Assembly (NCBI GenBank): GCA_036867785.1
Contig: CP145414.1
Location: 558,001-622,000, forward strand
Length of the DNA stretch: 64,000 nt
Direction of reading: 5' to 3'
DNA from: Plasmodiophora brassicae
Taxonomy: Eukaryota > Endomyxa: Phytomyxea > Phytomyxea > Plasmodiophorida
The position numbers and the translations under genes are program-made. Under the pieces are notes generated by a model. It was not told the DNA's origin. It made no database searches and saw only the letters and a list, made by a program, of their open reading frames with translations. Positions within the stretch are counted from its first letter, which is position 1. Each line of letters opens with the position of its first letter. Shown piece by piece: positions 1 to 12,117 of the stretch.

Positions 1-56
1 GCAGAGGCAAGATGGGCCCCAGGCAAGGCAGCCACCGCCAGGACCTGCTTGGACAT
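1..56 (-). CDS. possible 5' end of a secreted protein, cut by window edge
   Basis: On the minus strand an ATG at 56 opens a frame that runs off the window. Its 18 visible residues begin MSKQVLAVAALPGAHLA, which resembles the start of a signal peptide. Nothing else can be read, so product and reality are uncertain. Confidence 0.25.
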   Translation of the reverse strand, partial: MSKQVLAVAALPGAHLAS

Positions 57-1906
57 GGTTGCACGCTTGGCGGTATGGCCCCGGATCCGAACGGCAACCA
101 CGCCGGATGGTGACTCAATGGTGCGGCGCGCCGGACTCATCAGGTTGTTGCCCGGCTCAGGTCCATGAAACGTCAAAGTGTCGTTCCTCATCGTTGTACA
201 GCCAAACGCGCTTCCACTATCTCTTGGCGTCCGGCGCTCTGCCACGGGTGTTCAGGTTGAAACCGTAGGTTATCGTCCCAGTTCACTTGCATCGTCTCTA
301 CCGTCAGCACCAGTGAATCCTATGGTCCGATGTGATGATTGGACGACTATCATATCAGATAACGCGAATTTTACCGTGTGTGGACCTTTGTAATGAGGCC
401 ACCGTCCAGTTGGTGTGCAATATCATCAGACGTCCAGTGCATGTCTGTCCGCGTATGCTATTATGAAAGCGTCCAATACCGTTAGCTGTTGTATACGTAC
501 CCACGGTTGTTGTCATATGAACCGTGTGCCGCGGGCAAGCCTCATCAGCGACCATGCGGGTCAAGAAGCTTCCGGTGACATGATGTGGCATGGGATCGTC
601 GATACTGCTGCTTGGTAGACGGCCGTCGACGTCGCCGTCGTCAATGTCGAAAACCGTTCGTTGAGACACAGACCTGCCGCCGACACCCCGCGTCAGAATA
701 ATTATGTCAGCTGTGACAACCGAACCCTGGGTGACTAACCGCTGGACAGCCACGATCTACATAGAATGACCGTCTGCAGCTCTGGCCTCCTGACCCGACG
801 GCCCTTGCGCCCGGACTTGTCTAGCTAGACTGGGGCGCCTACCTCGGGCCCCTATTTGCTCCACTTGAGGTGCGGGCCCGATCAGGCCCCTTCTCCACGG
901 CGTGACGCGGCGCGGCTACCGACGCGGTCACGAACTGGGCGCAGTAGGTGCCGTGGGCGGCGTCACACAGCGGCGGAGGTGAAAATCCTTCCGACATGTC
1001 TTCTCAGACAGTTTGGGCACCGGCTGGGCTCCGAATCTCCCGGCTTTATCAGGATACCGGAATGGCCTTTGCGCACCACACTTTGTGAAGGACAAGCTTG
1101 CTGCGGTTGCACCAGTCTTCAGAACAGAGGCAACAGGCAACTCGAAAAGAGAACGGTCTACCGTTCTGCAACGCTACCTAGGTAGTAACAGGAGCTGGGC
1201 ACAAGCATGAGCCCGAGGTCGAGAAAGGCGAGGACGGGCGGATCAGGGCGTCGAACGGGAGGATGCGATGCGCTGCACGATGTAACAACGACCGTGCTGT
1301 AACATCCTACGTGCTGTGCGGCATTCCACTCCTGTCAGTTGCACAGCGCGCAGAGCGACAGCAGGCTGCACAGTTCATTCTGCAAGTTCCTGCTGAACAC
1401 GCGCGTCATGAGCCTGAATAATATAAGGGCCTGCAGTCCTCGGCATACAGTGCGACAGCAGGTCGTTGCCCAGGTTCATGTCGCGCGTGTATACGACAGG
1501 GACGTGCAGAATGAACTGTTTGTAGAACACGTACTTCGAATTTCCCCATGCGTAAACGTGTGTCATCGTGGTGGGACGGGGACAATATTGCTCAAATGCC
1601 CCAACCGTCTTGAGGTCTGTGTGCTGTCACACTGTGGCACCACCTAAACCGCAGCAGAACCCTGCACGACGACAAAGCGCCGATTGCAATTTGAATGGAG
1701 ACGCCGTGTCCACGAGCAATGAAGCGTAGACTAATATCCCTACATGCATATTGCATGGCGTCGCCCACCGGGTCGCTTATGCCAATCATCGCGCAAAGGC
1801 AAGAGGAACTGAGGGACTACCTAGGGATGAAGCGTGTCCATCTAACGCGAGGAGCGGTCGATCGCTTGTACTCGTACCATAAATTAACATCACTTCCCAT
1901 CATACA
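57..1906. other. region with no supportable gene
   Basis: Open frames here are short, mostly start at non-ATG codons, and none gives a recognisable domain or a chain of exons with plausible junctions. The sequence is also less GC-rich than the neighbouring genes. I see no RNA gene or clear repeat. A short A/T stretch around 1875-1905 lies just before the next start codon and may contain its promoter. Confidence 0.5.
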
Positions 1907-3453
1907 ATGTGCACACTCGCTGTGCAATGGCGCCGCACAGTGCTGGCGCTTCTGGGCGTGGCAGTCGGAAGCCTTACAATGAACGCTAGAGTCGTGAAGA
2001 GCTCGCTAACCTTCACGTCATCGTCGCCCGGGAGTCCCCTTGCGGGATTGACTCTGTACACAACGCCAATGTCGTCCTTCGTTGGGCCTCAGCCCGGGGA
2101 CTCCAACAACACCCGCACCGGCCCAGTCGTGCTCTTCACAGGAGATATATGCCAGCCAACCTCAGCGCTAGCTCCAGGTAGCATCATTCTCGTGCCGACT
2201 AATGGTGTCACGGGTGCCCAATGCTCCTACGAAACCCAATACCTAAATCTATTTGGAACCGGAGCCGCCGCAATCATTTGTAACCCACGTTGTTGTTGTT
2301 GTCGCTGCCCGACTGAGCATCTGACATCGTTTGTTTACCAGTGCCAATCATAGACGAGCTGCCATCGGTCGACATGTACACCAATGACGGGTCCCGGGGT
2401 GCCCAGACTCGTCAGCTTCCGATGTTGTTCCTGATGTTGGGCCCTAGTGATGACGTGTACACGACGCTTATCACGATGGCGCCGGGACAGAACGCCACCG
2501 TGTCTCCCGATGCCAACGTGTGGCAGAACACGTTCGCGTCATGGTACTACCAGCTGTTCATGCGGATCCTGCCCAGTGCCATCCTGATCGTTTCCGGTGT
2601 GGCGGCACTGGTCTACTTCGTCTCCCACATCCGCCTTATGGATGCCGACTACAGCATCACTGTTCCAAAGGCATCCCGGTCATTAGCGAGACGCGCCACC
2701 TTTATCCGGAAGGCGTTGAGCCTCCCGCACGCCGTCCTGGCCACCGAAGTGGTTACCAGCACGCTTTCAGGGGTTGTCTTATCCATCGGTGGGTACATGA
2801 GCACACCAAACCTCCCGTACCCGGTCGTCGCGTACTTCGTGACCCTTCTTAGCGGCTGGTCGCTGGCGTCCTCGGTGATGTCGAGTTCCGTCTGGATCCG
2901 CCACCTGTCGTTAATCTGCGAACAAGAGGCGCTGCTGTCTCGCATCCTTCGAGGCGACTATCCTGCCGTGTTCGTCCTCCTTCTAGCCATCCCGGTTGCC
3001 ATCGACACGGCGTTCAGCGTCCTCTGCTCGACATACGGCAACGGGCCCGTGCTCGTGATAGCCGCGTCCTCGTCCATATTCCTGCTTCAACTGGTCGTCG
3101 GTCTGCATGTCCTGTTCGGCGTTATGAACTATTACTGGATCGTTCGTAATATCCAACGACGGACGGTCAGCGGGGCAACGAGGTGGACAACAACAGGAAT
3201 GGACGCGTTCCTTGCCCGGCTGGCTCGCTGCGCTCTGGGCATGTCGCTGTCCATGATCCTGGTCTGCATCGGGTCGGCGCTGGCGGCGTTGGCGTCCGAG
3301 TCCTTGTACAACCCACCGCGATGGACGTTCTGCTTCGCGTTAACCATCAACGGGCGTGCATTGGACAGCGCCTTTCGCGTTGCCATGTTCAAGCCACGGT
3401 CGAACAGCGTTGAGCCAGAGGGCGCCCAGGTCACGATCGTTGCAGCCCGATGA
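1907..3453 (+). CDS. polytopic membrane protein with N-terminal ectodomain
   Basis: Two exons, 1907-2279 and 2342-3453, joined over a 62-nt GTAACC...CAG intron, give 494 residues. The N-terminus has a hydrophobic signal-like stretch (LALLGVAVG). An ectodomain of about 170 residues follows, including VVLFTGDICQP and GAAAIILPIIDELPS; its spacing recalls the protease-associated (PA) fold, but that is only a suggestion. Six or seven hydrophobic helices fill the C-terminal half (for example around LPSAILIVSGVAALVYF and VLVIAASSSIFLLQL). A membrane receptor- or sensor-like layout is plain, but I recognise no family and assign no ligand. An AATAAA lies at 3494. Confidence 0.8.
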
Positions 3454-3743
3454 CAACGCGCAAGCCATCCGCCCATGATGTGCACGTGCGCCCAATAAAG
3501 CGGCACCTCAATGGACATTTGCCCAGCGTCGACCGGGGAGCACACCCATCCCGGCGGCGATGAACTTCGCGCTAGGTACTCAGTGGGTCGTGACGTGCCC
3601 AGGGCCTAATCGGGCGCCGCCCATGACTAGTACGGTACTTGCACCGCAAAGATGCCTCGGGATTCCCGTCCCCCCGCGGGAAGCGACCCGTCGGACGCGC
3701 CGGCCCCACTATCGTTTCGCAACAGGACGCTCCGAGTGCGGTG

Positions 3744-4311
3744 ATGAACGCGCTGGCCGTTGCGATTGTCGTCGTGGTTGCCCTGGCGGACGTATCGTGC
3801 GGCGGCAGGTTCATGGACCAGATCAAGCAACGTGTGACCAGCGCGTTCCGCCCGGCGAAGGAGAGCCGACCCGCGCCCGAACCGTCGACGTCAACGAACG
3901 CGCCGGTCCCCGCGTCGTCCAGCAGTGGAGCGGCGCCCGCATCGGCAAGTGTCGAACCGGCGCCCGGTCCTGCCGACGACAAACAGCTGCCGCCGCTCCC
4001 GTTGATCATCGCGCCGATTCCCATGGCCGACATCGACAAACTGATGGGCAAGCGCTTTATTCCCGCCGGGGACACGATTCCGGCCGGGTACAAGGCGAAC
4101 CAGATCGTGTTCGAAGAGAGCATCCCCGATCCTAAACGCGTAGGTGCCGCGCGCACTGTGTGGCGTGTGCCGGCGGCTGTGCTGACGGCGTGCCGGTGGT
4201 CGTTCCCAGCACGGGTTCGAGACGGGCATGTTCACGATGGATTTCAACCCGAGTCGCGTCACGATCAAGTACAACGCCGACTACATCGTCACGCAGGTCA
4301 CGAAAGGCTGA
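3744..4311 (+). CDS. secreted peptidase inhibitor I78-like protein
   Basis: Exons 3744-4139 and 4210-4311 (70-nt intron GTAGGT...CAG, phase 0) give 165 residues. The start is the ATG directly before a signal peptide (MNALAVAIVVVVALADVSC). A low-complexity Pro/Ala/Ser linker runs to about residue 85. The C-terminal 75 residues match the I78 pattern: IDKLMGKRF, then GFETGMFTMDFNPSRVTI and VTQV near the end. I78 proteins inhibit serine proteases, so a secreted inhibitor is plausible. The family's usual cysteines are missing from the C-terminal block, so activity is uncertain. An AATAAA sits at 4349. Confidence 0.65.
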
Positions 4312-4511
4312 GAGCGTCCCCTGTGGAGCGTGTTTGACACTGAAACCGAATAAAGCCGACCGATATCGCCGGCGCCGCAGACGGAATGCGCGCTTCGGCG
4401 CTCGGGAATGTTCCGTTCCTCGGCTGCCGCGCCGATTCACGATTTAGGGGCCCGATCCGACCGCCCCGGCGGTTGGTGGTCACAGTTACCCCATAGGCGC
4501 GCATCGTCACG

Positions 4512-5715
4512 ATGCCGTCCCCGTTCTCGTTGGTGCCGGTCCTGGTCGTGTCCGCGCTGTCGGCCGTCGGGTTGTTCGTGATCGGGATGCCGCCGATCAG
4601 TACGATCGCGAGCCACTACTTTGTCAAGTGGCACCCGGTGGCGCGCCAGACGAAAGTCGCGCAGACGGTCGCCGGGTTTCAAACGATGTTCCAGCTGAGT
4701 GCCGCGATCGACCTGGGCCTGTTCGACACGCTGAAGCTGAAGGGCCCGCTATCCGCCGAGCAACTCGCCGACGAGCTTCGTGTGCCGCTGCACAGCATTC
4801 GCGCCCTCGTCGACGCTCTCTGCGAATCCGATTACCTGGTCGTTGATGGGTTCGGGCGCTATCTGAACAGTGCGACCTCGTTGCATCATCTAACGTCGGG
4901 GTTGGACCCGAGCAAGGACATGCGCCCTTGGGTATCCCTCATGGTGAAGCTGGCGCCAGCGCTGGCCACGATGACCGATGCGCTTCGTCAGGGAAGCAGC
5001 GTCCTGGAGGAGCCGGGCGAGACGGAGCAGCATCCGCTCTGGACGCATTTCGCGAAGGTAACGGGCCCGATGGCCATATCGAATGCTCGGTCGGTGGTGC
5101 ACGATTTCCCACACGGATTCGCGGGATCGGTGCTCGATGTGGCGGCTGGGTCAGGGCAGTACGCGTTTGAGGTTGTTCGGCAGCTGCCCAAGTCCCGGGT
5201 CACGTTGTTCGACTTTGAAAACGTTCTTGATGTGGCACGCGCCGTCGGCGAAGCCGATGCGACTGTGGACATGAAACGCGTCACATTCTTCCCGGGTAAC
5301 GCGTTCACCGACACGCCACCTGATGTGCCGTACGACGCGGTTATCATCACGAACATGCTGCACCTGTTCTCGGCGGACGCCAACCTTGGCTTGTTGAAGC
5401 GTGTCCACTCATGGCTGAAACCAGGGGTACGATTGCACCTCGGGAATTCGTTCGTTGGCATTGTTTCTGAACAATCCCCTCGAACAGGGCCACGTGTTCA
5501 TCGTTGGAATCTGCCCACCCACAACGCCGTACAGTCTCTGGGAAGGGCAGTCCATGATGCGCGCGTTCTCGCTCGTGATTCTCGCCATGACCCGTAACGG
5601 AAAAGCGTATTCCGCCACTGAGATCGACGACATGCTGCAACAGGCGGGGTTCGCCAAGTCCACCAGCACGAACCTGTTCCCCATCAGCACGCTGATCGTG
5701 TCCAAAACCGTCTAA
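4512..5715 (+). CDS. membrane-anchored O-methyltransferase (SAM-dependent)
   Basis: Exons 4512-5426 and 5488-5715, with a 61-nt phase-0 intron, restore the conserved LKPGGHVFIV strand and give 380 residues. Residues 5-25 are a hydrophobic anchor, which is unusual for this family. Next comes a winged-helix dimerisation domain (LGLFDTLK, LSAEQLADEL, VDALCESDYLV). The Rossmann methyltransferase domain follows: SAM loop VLDVAAGSGQYAFEV, acidic LFDFENVLDVA, and MLHLFSADAN where plant-type enzymes have HxWxD. The closest relatives are caffeate/hydroxyneurosporene-type O-methyltransferases. The substrate cannot be predicted. The anchor suggests a membrane or ER location. Confidence 0.85.
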
Positions 5716-5916
5716 TAAGCTCTGTCAGTTCAGCCAATGAAAATCCAATCCGGTTCTGTCTACGCGTTGCGGCCTGGTGCTGTCCAAAACGGCCCGGCGG
5801 GCTCGAGCGGTCGACGCTCCAAGTCGATCCCCGTTACGTTTACCATTGGTTGGGCCCTTGGGGAGTGGCGGTTGGTTGGTGTGGCCACAACGAAGTCCGT
5901 GGCGGCCTCCCCACCG

Positions 5917-6698
5917 ATGCAGGACGCATCGCTGGTCAAGACGTTGGCGCCGATCGCACTGCTGACGCTGCTGCGACAGGTGGACGCGGAGGACCCCAGT
6001 ATCCGATTCACGATGCGATGTGCGGCGTCGACCTGTGTGCTAACGTCGCTGGGCTGCGTCTGATCTGTCGCGCGCTGTCAGGTATCGGATTCGGTTTGAC
6101 TGTTGCAATTGCTGGTATCATGTTCGTGCTGCGGAAGAGAATACTGAAACAGAAAGACGGCGAGATGGTTATTTCGGTTCGTGCGCGTGCATATGCAAGC
6201 TTGTGGTGGACGATCTGAGTGGAATCGGTCAGCTGCGGGAATCGGATCTGGAGCCGCCAAATCCATTAGCAGCGATGATGTCGAACCCTGACGAAGCAGC
6301 CGCGGAACCTTCGATTCAGATGACGCACGTCGAGTTCGATATGAAGAAGTGGAACGATGAAGCCAAGCGGCTTGCGATGCAGGCGTGCGTCGTGGCTGGT
6401 GTTCATTGGAAATGGCAGTACCTGATCCCGATCATCATCAGCCCCACAATGGTGTGCTATTGGTCGTTACATGGAGGAGCTTCATCTCGTCTAATGAGTG
6501 TCTCAGGCTTTGGTTGGTGTCATTGGGTCGGAACTGTTTCAGATCCACATTCAAGGGCGAACGGCTGCGTCACATCCGTCGCTGAAGCGACCATGGACCA
6601 AGGCGCCCGCCAAATCGATCTTCACCGAAGCCAGATCTGCATTGATGAACACGCAGGAAAAGAAGGCCAAGAAGAAGCGCAATCGGAAAGACGAATAG
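5917..6698 (+). CDS. SND3: Pho88/SND3-family ER membrane protein
   Basis: Four exons (5917-6019, 6082-6167, 6233-6451, 6507-6698) give 199 residues; all three introns are 55-65 nt and phase-consistent. The protein aligns along its length with yeast Pho88. It has an N-terminal helix LLRQVDAEDPSIRF, a transmembrane segment (LTVAIAGIMFVL), LEPPNPLAAMM, a second membrane hairpin (WQYLIPIIISP) and the signature FQIHIQGRT...LKRPW. The tail is Lys-rich (KKAKKKRNRK), as is common in this family. Pho88/SND3 acts in SRP-independent targeting of membrane proteins to the ER. An earlier in-frame ATG at 5737 would add an unlike extension and was not used. Confidence 0.85.
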
Positions 6699-6794
6699 AT
6701 TAATGCCCTGGAACAGCATCAACATTGTCGATAAACGAGGGCTCCCGTTTCCAGCATTGGACACCAGTATTGCTACGACACAAAATACATTTAT

Positions 6795-9707
6795 TCAGAC
6801 AGGAGTTCCATTGGCACGACTCAGAAGCCAAATAAGTAACGAGAACACAGCAGCGGCAAGAGCCCCATAACGTCCATACTGCCGCGAGACCCTTAACCCC
6901 ATAACGACCAGTTGTTTGTCGGTCGCATCGTGATGACCAGGATCACGAGAAAGCGCGTCGCTTGCTCCTACAGCGCAGAGCAGGTCGTTTTCATGCGATG
7001 TGCTGTCGGTAACCGTGCCATGGATCGCTGGGGGACGTTGTTCACCCGCTTGCAAGGCGTTCTTAGAAGTATCGCCTTCTAGGCGGGGTCCTTCAGGAGG
7101 TGAATCACAGAGAAGGCTGTCGACCGGCCCAAATCTGTGCGAGTTTAGCAGCGGGCACAGGGATCTGGACACTGACCCAACAAAGGTGGCGATCGACTGG
7201 ACGGGTTGCACATCCGGGAATGATGCCAGGTAGCTTGGAACGTTCGCAGAGAACAGATAGTAGTGGAACGCAAGAGCGGCGACCAATGGCAATGTGATGA
7301 TATAGGTTGCCAGCAGTCGAGACAGGACATGAGGACCACGTCGTCCAGCGTTGAACGGTTGCACGGCGTATCGGAACGACGCGCCCCCAGGTGGCGGGCT
7401 CCAGATGTCGGCATTCAACACCAGATGCTTGCTGATTCGGCCAATCGAATTGAGTTCGCCCTTGACCACCTCCGTCGACGTCTTTGTGGCCGAGGAATTG
7501 ACGTCTGGCAATCGCGACTGGGGCAGCTCCCTTTGGGGCGTGATCACCTTTTCACCGATCCGATCCTCCATGGTCGTATTACGAAGGTCTTGTTCGTGAT
7601 CCCTTGTGACATCAGTCGGGACAAGAATAACATCGGATGCAGGAGCAGTGGAAGCGACACCTTCATGCACTGTCCCAATATGGTCTGCCTTCGATGCATG
7701 CCGAACACAATCCTCTTCAGGGTCCGCGTTCTCCGGCTCAAGCACAGCCTGGGATGGGACATCTGGTTCTGGCTCGTCAAGGTCCGAGTTGCAAGCATCG
7801 TGTGTCACATGATGGTCACAGCGATCAGCATTATCCAGCTCAAGCGATGCGAGGGGTGGATCGTCAAGATTCTCGTTGCGAGCATCGTCCTCGACACCTT
7901 CATGAGCTGCCTCAACGTGGTCTGCCTGCGATGCATGATGATCACCGTTCTCTTTAGGGTCCGAATTCTCCGTCTTAGGCACAGCCTGGGATGGGACAAC
8001 GCGTTCTGGCTCATCAAGATCGGCGCTGCAAGCATCGACATGATCGTCAGTAAATGTTCCAAGGTGAGCATCCTGTGCTGCATGCAGGTCGTGATGATGA
8101 TCAAGATCAGCATTATCCAGCTCAATCGCTGCCAGGGGTGGATCGTCCAGGACGCCGTTGTGATCCTCGCCCATGTCATCAGGAGACGTCACAAGGTGAG
8201 TGGCTAGTGAAGCATGATGAACGCCGTTCCCTTGGTGATGTCCATGACCAGCCGTATCCAGCCCAGGGCCTGCTGCAGTTGGGATAACTGGACCGCCACA
8301 GGCGATGCCTTCGCGGACCGTCTCAAGGTGAGCAATCTGTGGCGCGTGATGATCACCAGTCTCTTGCGGAAGTTCACGATCAACGAGATCCGGCCCAAAC
8401 ACAGCTGGATTGACAAAACCTGCGTTGTGGCCATCGTCCCTGACGCTATCGAGAGAAGATGAATCTGCAAGGACAGACAGGGACGAAACGGACACAGCAC
8501 TGTCGACCGCCTGCACCATGTCCTGGACGACGGACCTCGGGTGCTGATCGTGCTCAGTCTCAATTGTTAACTTGGCCACAGGAGCCGCGGCAACCTGCAG
8601 TGCAGAGGATCGACGCTCTTCGTGATAACCACCATCTGAATTGTCGGGTGCAGTTTCGTATCCATTGTCAGTGTCGGGTTCTTCACTTTCTCCACCAAGA
8701 CGCTCTTCGCCTGCTCCACCAAGACGTGTGGGGTTGTCTGACAGGTCGTCAATGTTCCACCCAACATCCGAATCGTCACCGGAACAGCCTGGATCAGAAC
8801 TTTCAAGAGTATCGCTGAGATGGCGGTCGTACTCGCTAAGAGCACCTAATGGTCGATGAACCCGGTTCGAAGTCTCTGGAGAAGGAGGAGACAATTCAAA
8901 TTCGCCATCCCCCAACTGAAACGTTGCTTGTCTCGCTGCCAGATCTAAAGGTGGCGGCATAGTGGTCGCGTCTTGAACCACAGGTGCTGGTGATCCCCTC
9001 AGCGGGATACGTATCGAGTGCTCTCCGTCCACGAGCACTTCCGTGAACTTCGAAAATGACACGGCAGAGTTCGAGCGTGGCATTGGACTGTCCATAGTGG
9101 CCTCAACTGGAAATCGCCTCGGACGAGCACCTTGTGAGTGTCGTCGGTTCATGCAACTCTTCAGACCCCGGGTCCCGTTCGTGGACTGTGATTGACTCGA
9201 CGTGGCCTTCCTCATCGGCATAAACTGTCGCCCGTAGATAGCAGCCCCGGCAGCAGCAACAGCATGAGCTATAGCAGTAGCGCCCTGAATAGCACAGTAT
9301 CAGTACGGCAACTGTGAGACATTACGTGGCGACCAGACCGTTACGAAGGCGGCACCGAGTAACGCTTTCTTTACAAGTGATAGCGGGTGGCGTTTCTTAG
9401 TCATCGCTCGTTTCCTCTTGAGAAACAGACCATACAATGATGACGCCGCTGTGGTGGCGAGCGCCCCTGAAACCAAAGCTTTCGAGTACGTACTGCGTCT
9501 CGGTGGCAATCCCGTCTCTGCACTCGACGCATAAGCGTGGACGTCCATTGCACCGACAGTTTCATTACCTTGTAACGCTGGCACTTCTGATTGCACATCG
9601 GAACGTGGGCGATGGATGACAGCTCCCCATATCAACAGGCCGATGCTGGTAAGGACCACGACAGCGAAGAGGCTGACGAGCGGACGAGGGATGACTAGTC
9701 GCAACAT
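6795..9707 (-). CDS. repeat-rich Asp/His membrane protein
   Basis: Two exons, 9707-9345 and 9284-6795, meet across a 60-nt intron (GTAACG...CAG) that contains the only in-frame stop between them, giving 950 residues. The first exon has a signal-anchor (VSLFAVVVLTSIGLLIWG). A second hydrophobic stretch spans the join (KKALLGAAF then GATAIAHAVAAAGAA). The middle is acidic and His-rich with imperfect repeats: LDDPPLA..ELDNAD occurs twice, about 280 nt apart at DNA level, and HHA..AHL.T-like motifs recur. Two more hydrophobic segments lie near the C-terminus; the last (AAAVFSLLIWLLSR) looks like a tail anchor. No function is recognised. Confidence 0.75.
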
Positions 9708-9872
9708 CTGCGAGCGCCCGAGCGTCAGCTACGGCGTCCGCGGACACGGGCGTTCGGGGAAAATGACGGCGTCCTCGTGCGCGCGACGATTTCTGAAGGG
9801 ACCGCATGGGTGCCATGGACAGCAAGGTTCCCAATATAGAACCCCCGGCAGCAGGCCGCACACGACTGGAGC

Positions 9873-9928
9873 GGACGACGGGGATCCCAAAAATACGACC
9901 GGACGACGGGGATCCCAAAAATATGACC
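9873..9928 (+). repeat. 28-bp tandem duplication
   Basis: Two adjacent 28-bp copies differ at one position. Each contains the palindrome GGGATCCC followed by CAAAAATA. They lie about 165 bp upstream of the start of the divergent membrane protein gene at 9707, so they could be promoter elements or a recent slippage duplication. Confidence 0.9.
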
Positions 9929-10126
9929 CCTGTCAGGGCTGCTGGCTGCGGCTTCGTGACTTCTGGCGGTTGGTGTCAGGCTTCGGTCGCAGGTCCGCTC
10001 CGTATGTAGAGCGCAGGACGACATTGATAACCTGTAAACGATCGAGTGTTTGGCTCTGGACTCGGATGCACTGCACGGGCTGCTTGCTGCTTTACTAGTA
10101 GCGATTCGTGCGACGTTCATTGCGGC
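9929..10126. other. intergenic, no gene seen
   Basis: Together with 9708-9872 this forms the upstream region of the 9707 gene and the 3' side of the small secreted-protein gene that ends at 10127. Apart from the tandem repeat I see no coding signal. Confidence 0.5.
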
Positions 10127-10453
10127 CTAAGCAGTTGGAGCAACTGCAGAGACGGCGGCGGCGGCGGCGCAGGCGGCCATGCAGGCGCCCTGGGCCGCAC
10201 TGCAATGCGCGGCCGACGCAAGCCCCGACGCAGGAGCACCCGTTAACCACGCCCACCATCCAACCGGGCCGGTCGCTGCACTTGTAGCGGTCACCATCCC
10301 GAATACCACGCCCGATGCAGCGTAACAGGTAACCGCCGCAGCATTACAGGCGGTTTGGCACGCCCCGTAGGTCAGTAACCCCAGCGTGGGCCCACCGACC
10401 GCACATCCGGCAAGGAACACGGTCAACACCATCGTAATCATCGTCGCGTTCAT
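10127..10453 (-). CDS. small secreted Cys/Ala-rich protein
   Basis: A single exon of 108 residues. I chose the ATG at 10453 because it directly precedes a signal peptide (MITMVLTVFLAGCAVG); the longer frame starts at TTG. The mature part has paired cysteines in YGACQTACNAAAVTCYA and CSAAQGACMAACA, linked by a Gly/Ala segment. This resembles short Cys-rich proteins of the 'GxCQTxCN...CY' type found in fungi and algae (for example Zys3-like). The molecular role of that group is not established to my knowledge. Confidence 0.7.
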   Translation of the reverse strand: MNATMITMVLTVFLAGCAVGGPTLGLLTYGACQTACNAAAVTCYAASGVVFGMVTATSAATGPVGWWAWLTGAPASGLASAAHCSAAQGACMAACAAAAAVSAVAPTA

Positions 10454-10692
10454 CTCCGGTGGATTCCCGTCGAGCAGGAAATCGTTGAATGCGCGAACTT
10501 CTGTCCGGACTAGAGGTGCGACTAAACGATCAGTTTCAATGAACGCGAACCTCGCCCGCAATCCCTTTCCTGGGACGTATGTAGGTGCAATATGTAATGT
10601 ATTCTTTGCGGCTAGGTGTAGATACGCAGACGTAGTGATGGGTGCCGATCACAAGCATCCGTAGGCATTGGCAACTGGATCGGTGTGGCCAG

Positions 10693-11705
<1,013 letters not shown>

Positions 11706-12117
11706 GTGCAGAGAGCTTCGTAATCACAGAGCCGTGTAGCGCGAGACGTGCTGCAACTGGACTGGCGTGCACCCTGGAACAGAACGACCGCTCGTCTCTG
11801 CTGGACCGCGACACTCAGTTGCTCCGAAGGCAGCGTGCGCTTCTCACCAAACTGAACTGTGACTGTCGTCGAAGGCCCACTACCCGACGGGTAGCAGGAA
11901 CGGCCAGCCAGCATGCCCACGTTTATTCGCGGGGGCCCGCTACAACAACCTGGACCGTCGGCATGGACCAGATACGGTGCGCAAACACAAACGCACATGT
12001 GCTTCTATCATGAAAACGCTATCGGGACGATGATCGTACATATCCAGGCACGATGCACAACACAGCATAATGAATGTTGTACACTGACTGAGAGGGTGTC
12101 CACATCGGAACCGTCGT
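11706..12117. other. intergenic between RFC3 3' end and zinc-finger gene start
   Basis: No coding or RNA feature is visible. It should hold the promoter of the zinc-finger gene, which starts at 11705, and the 3' untranslated region of RFC3. Both genes are on the minus strand. Confidence 0.5.

Noticed and set aside
5737-5916. earlier in-frame ATG for the Pho88-like gene
   Set aside because: The added 60 residues do not resemble the family and would precede the normal N-terminal helix.
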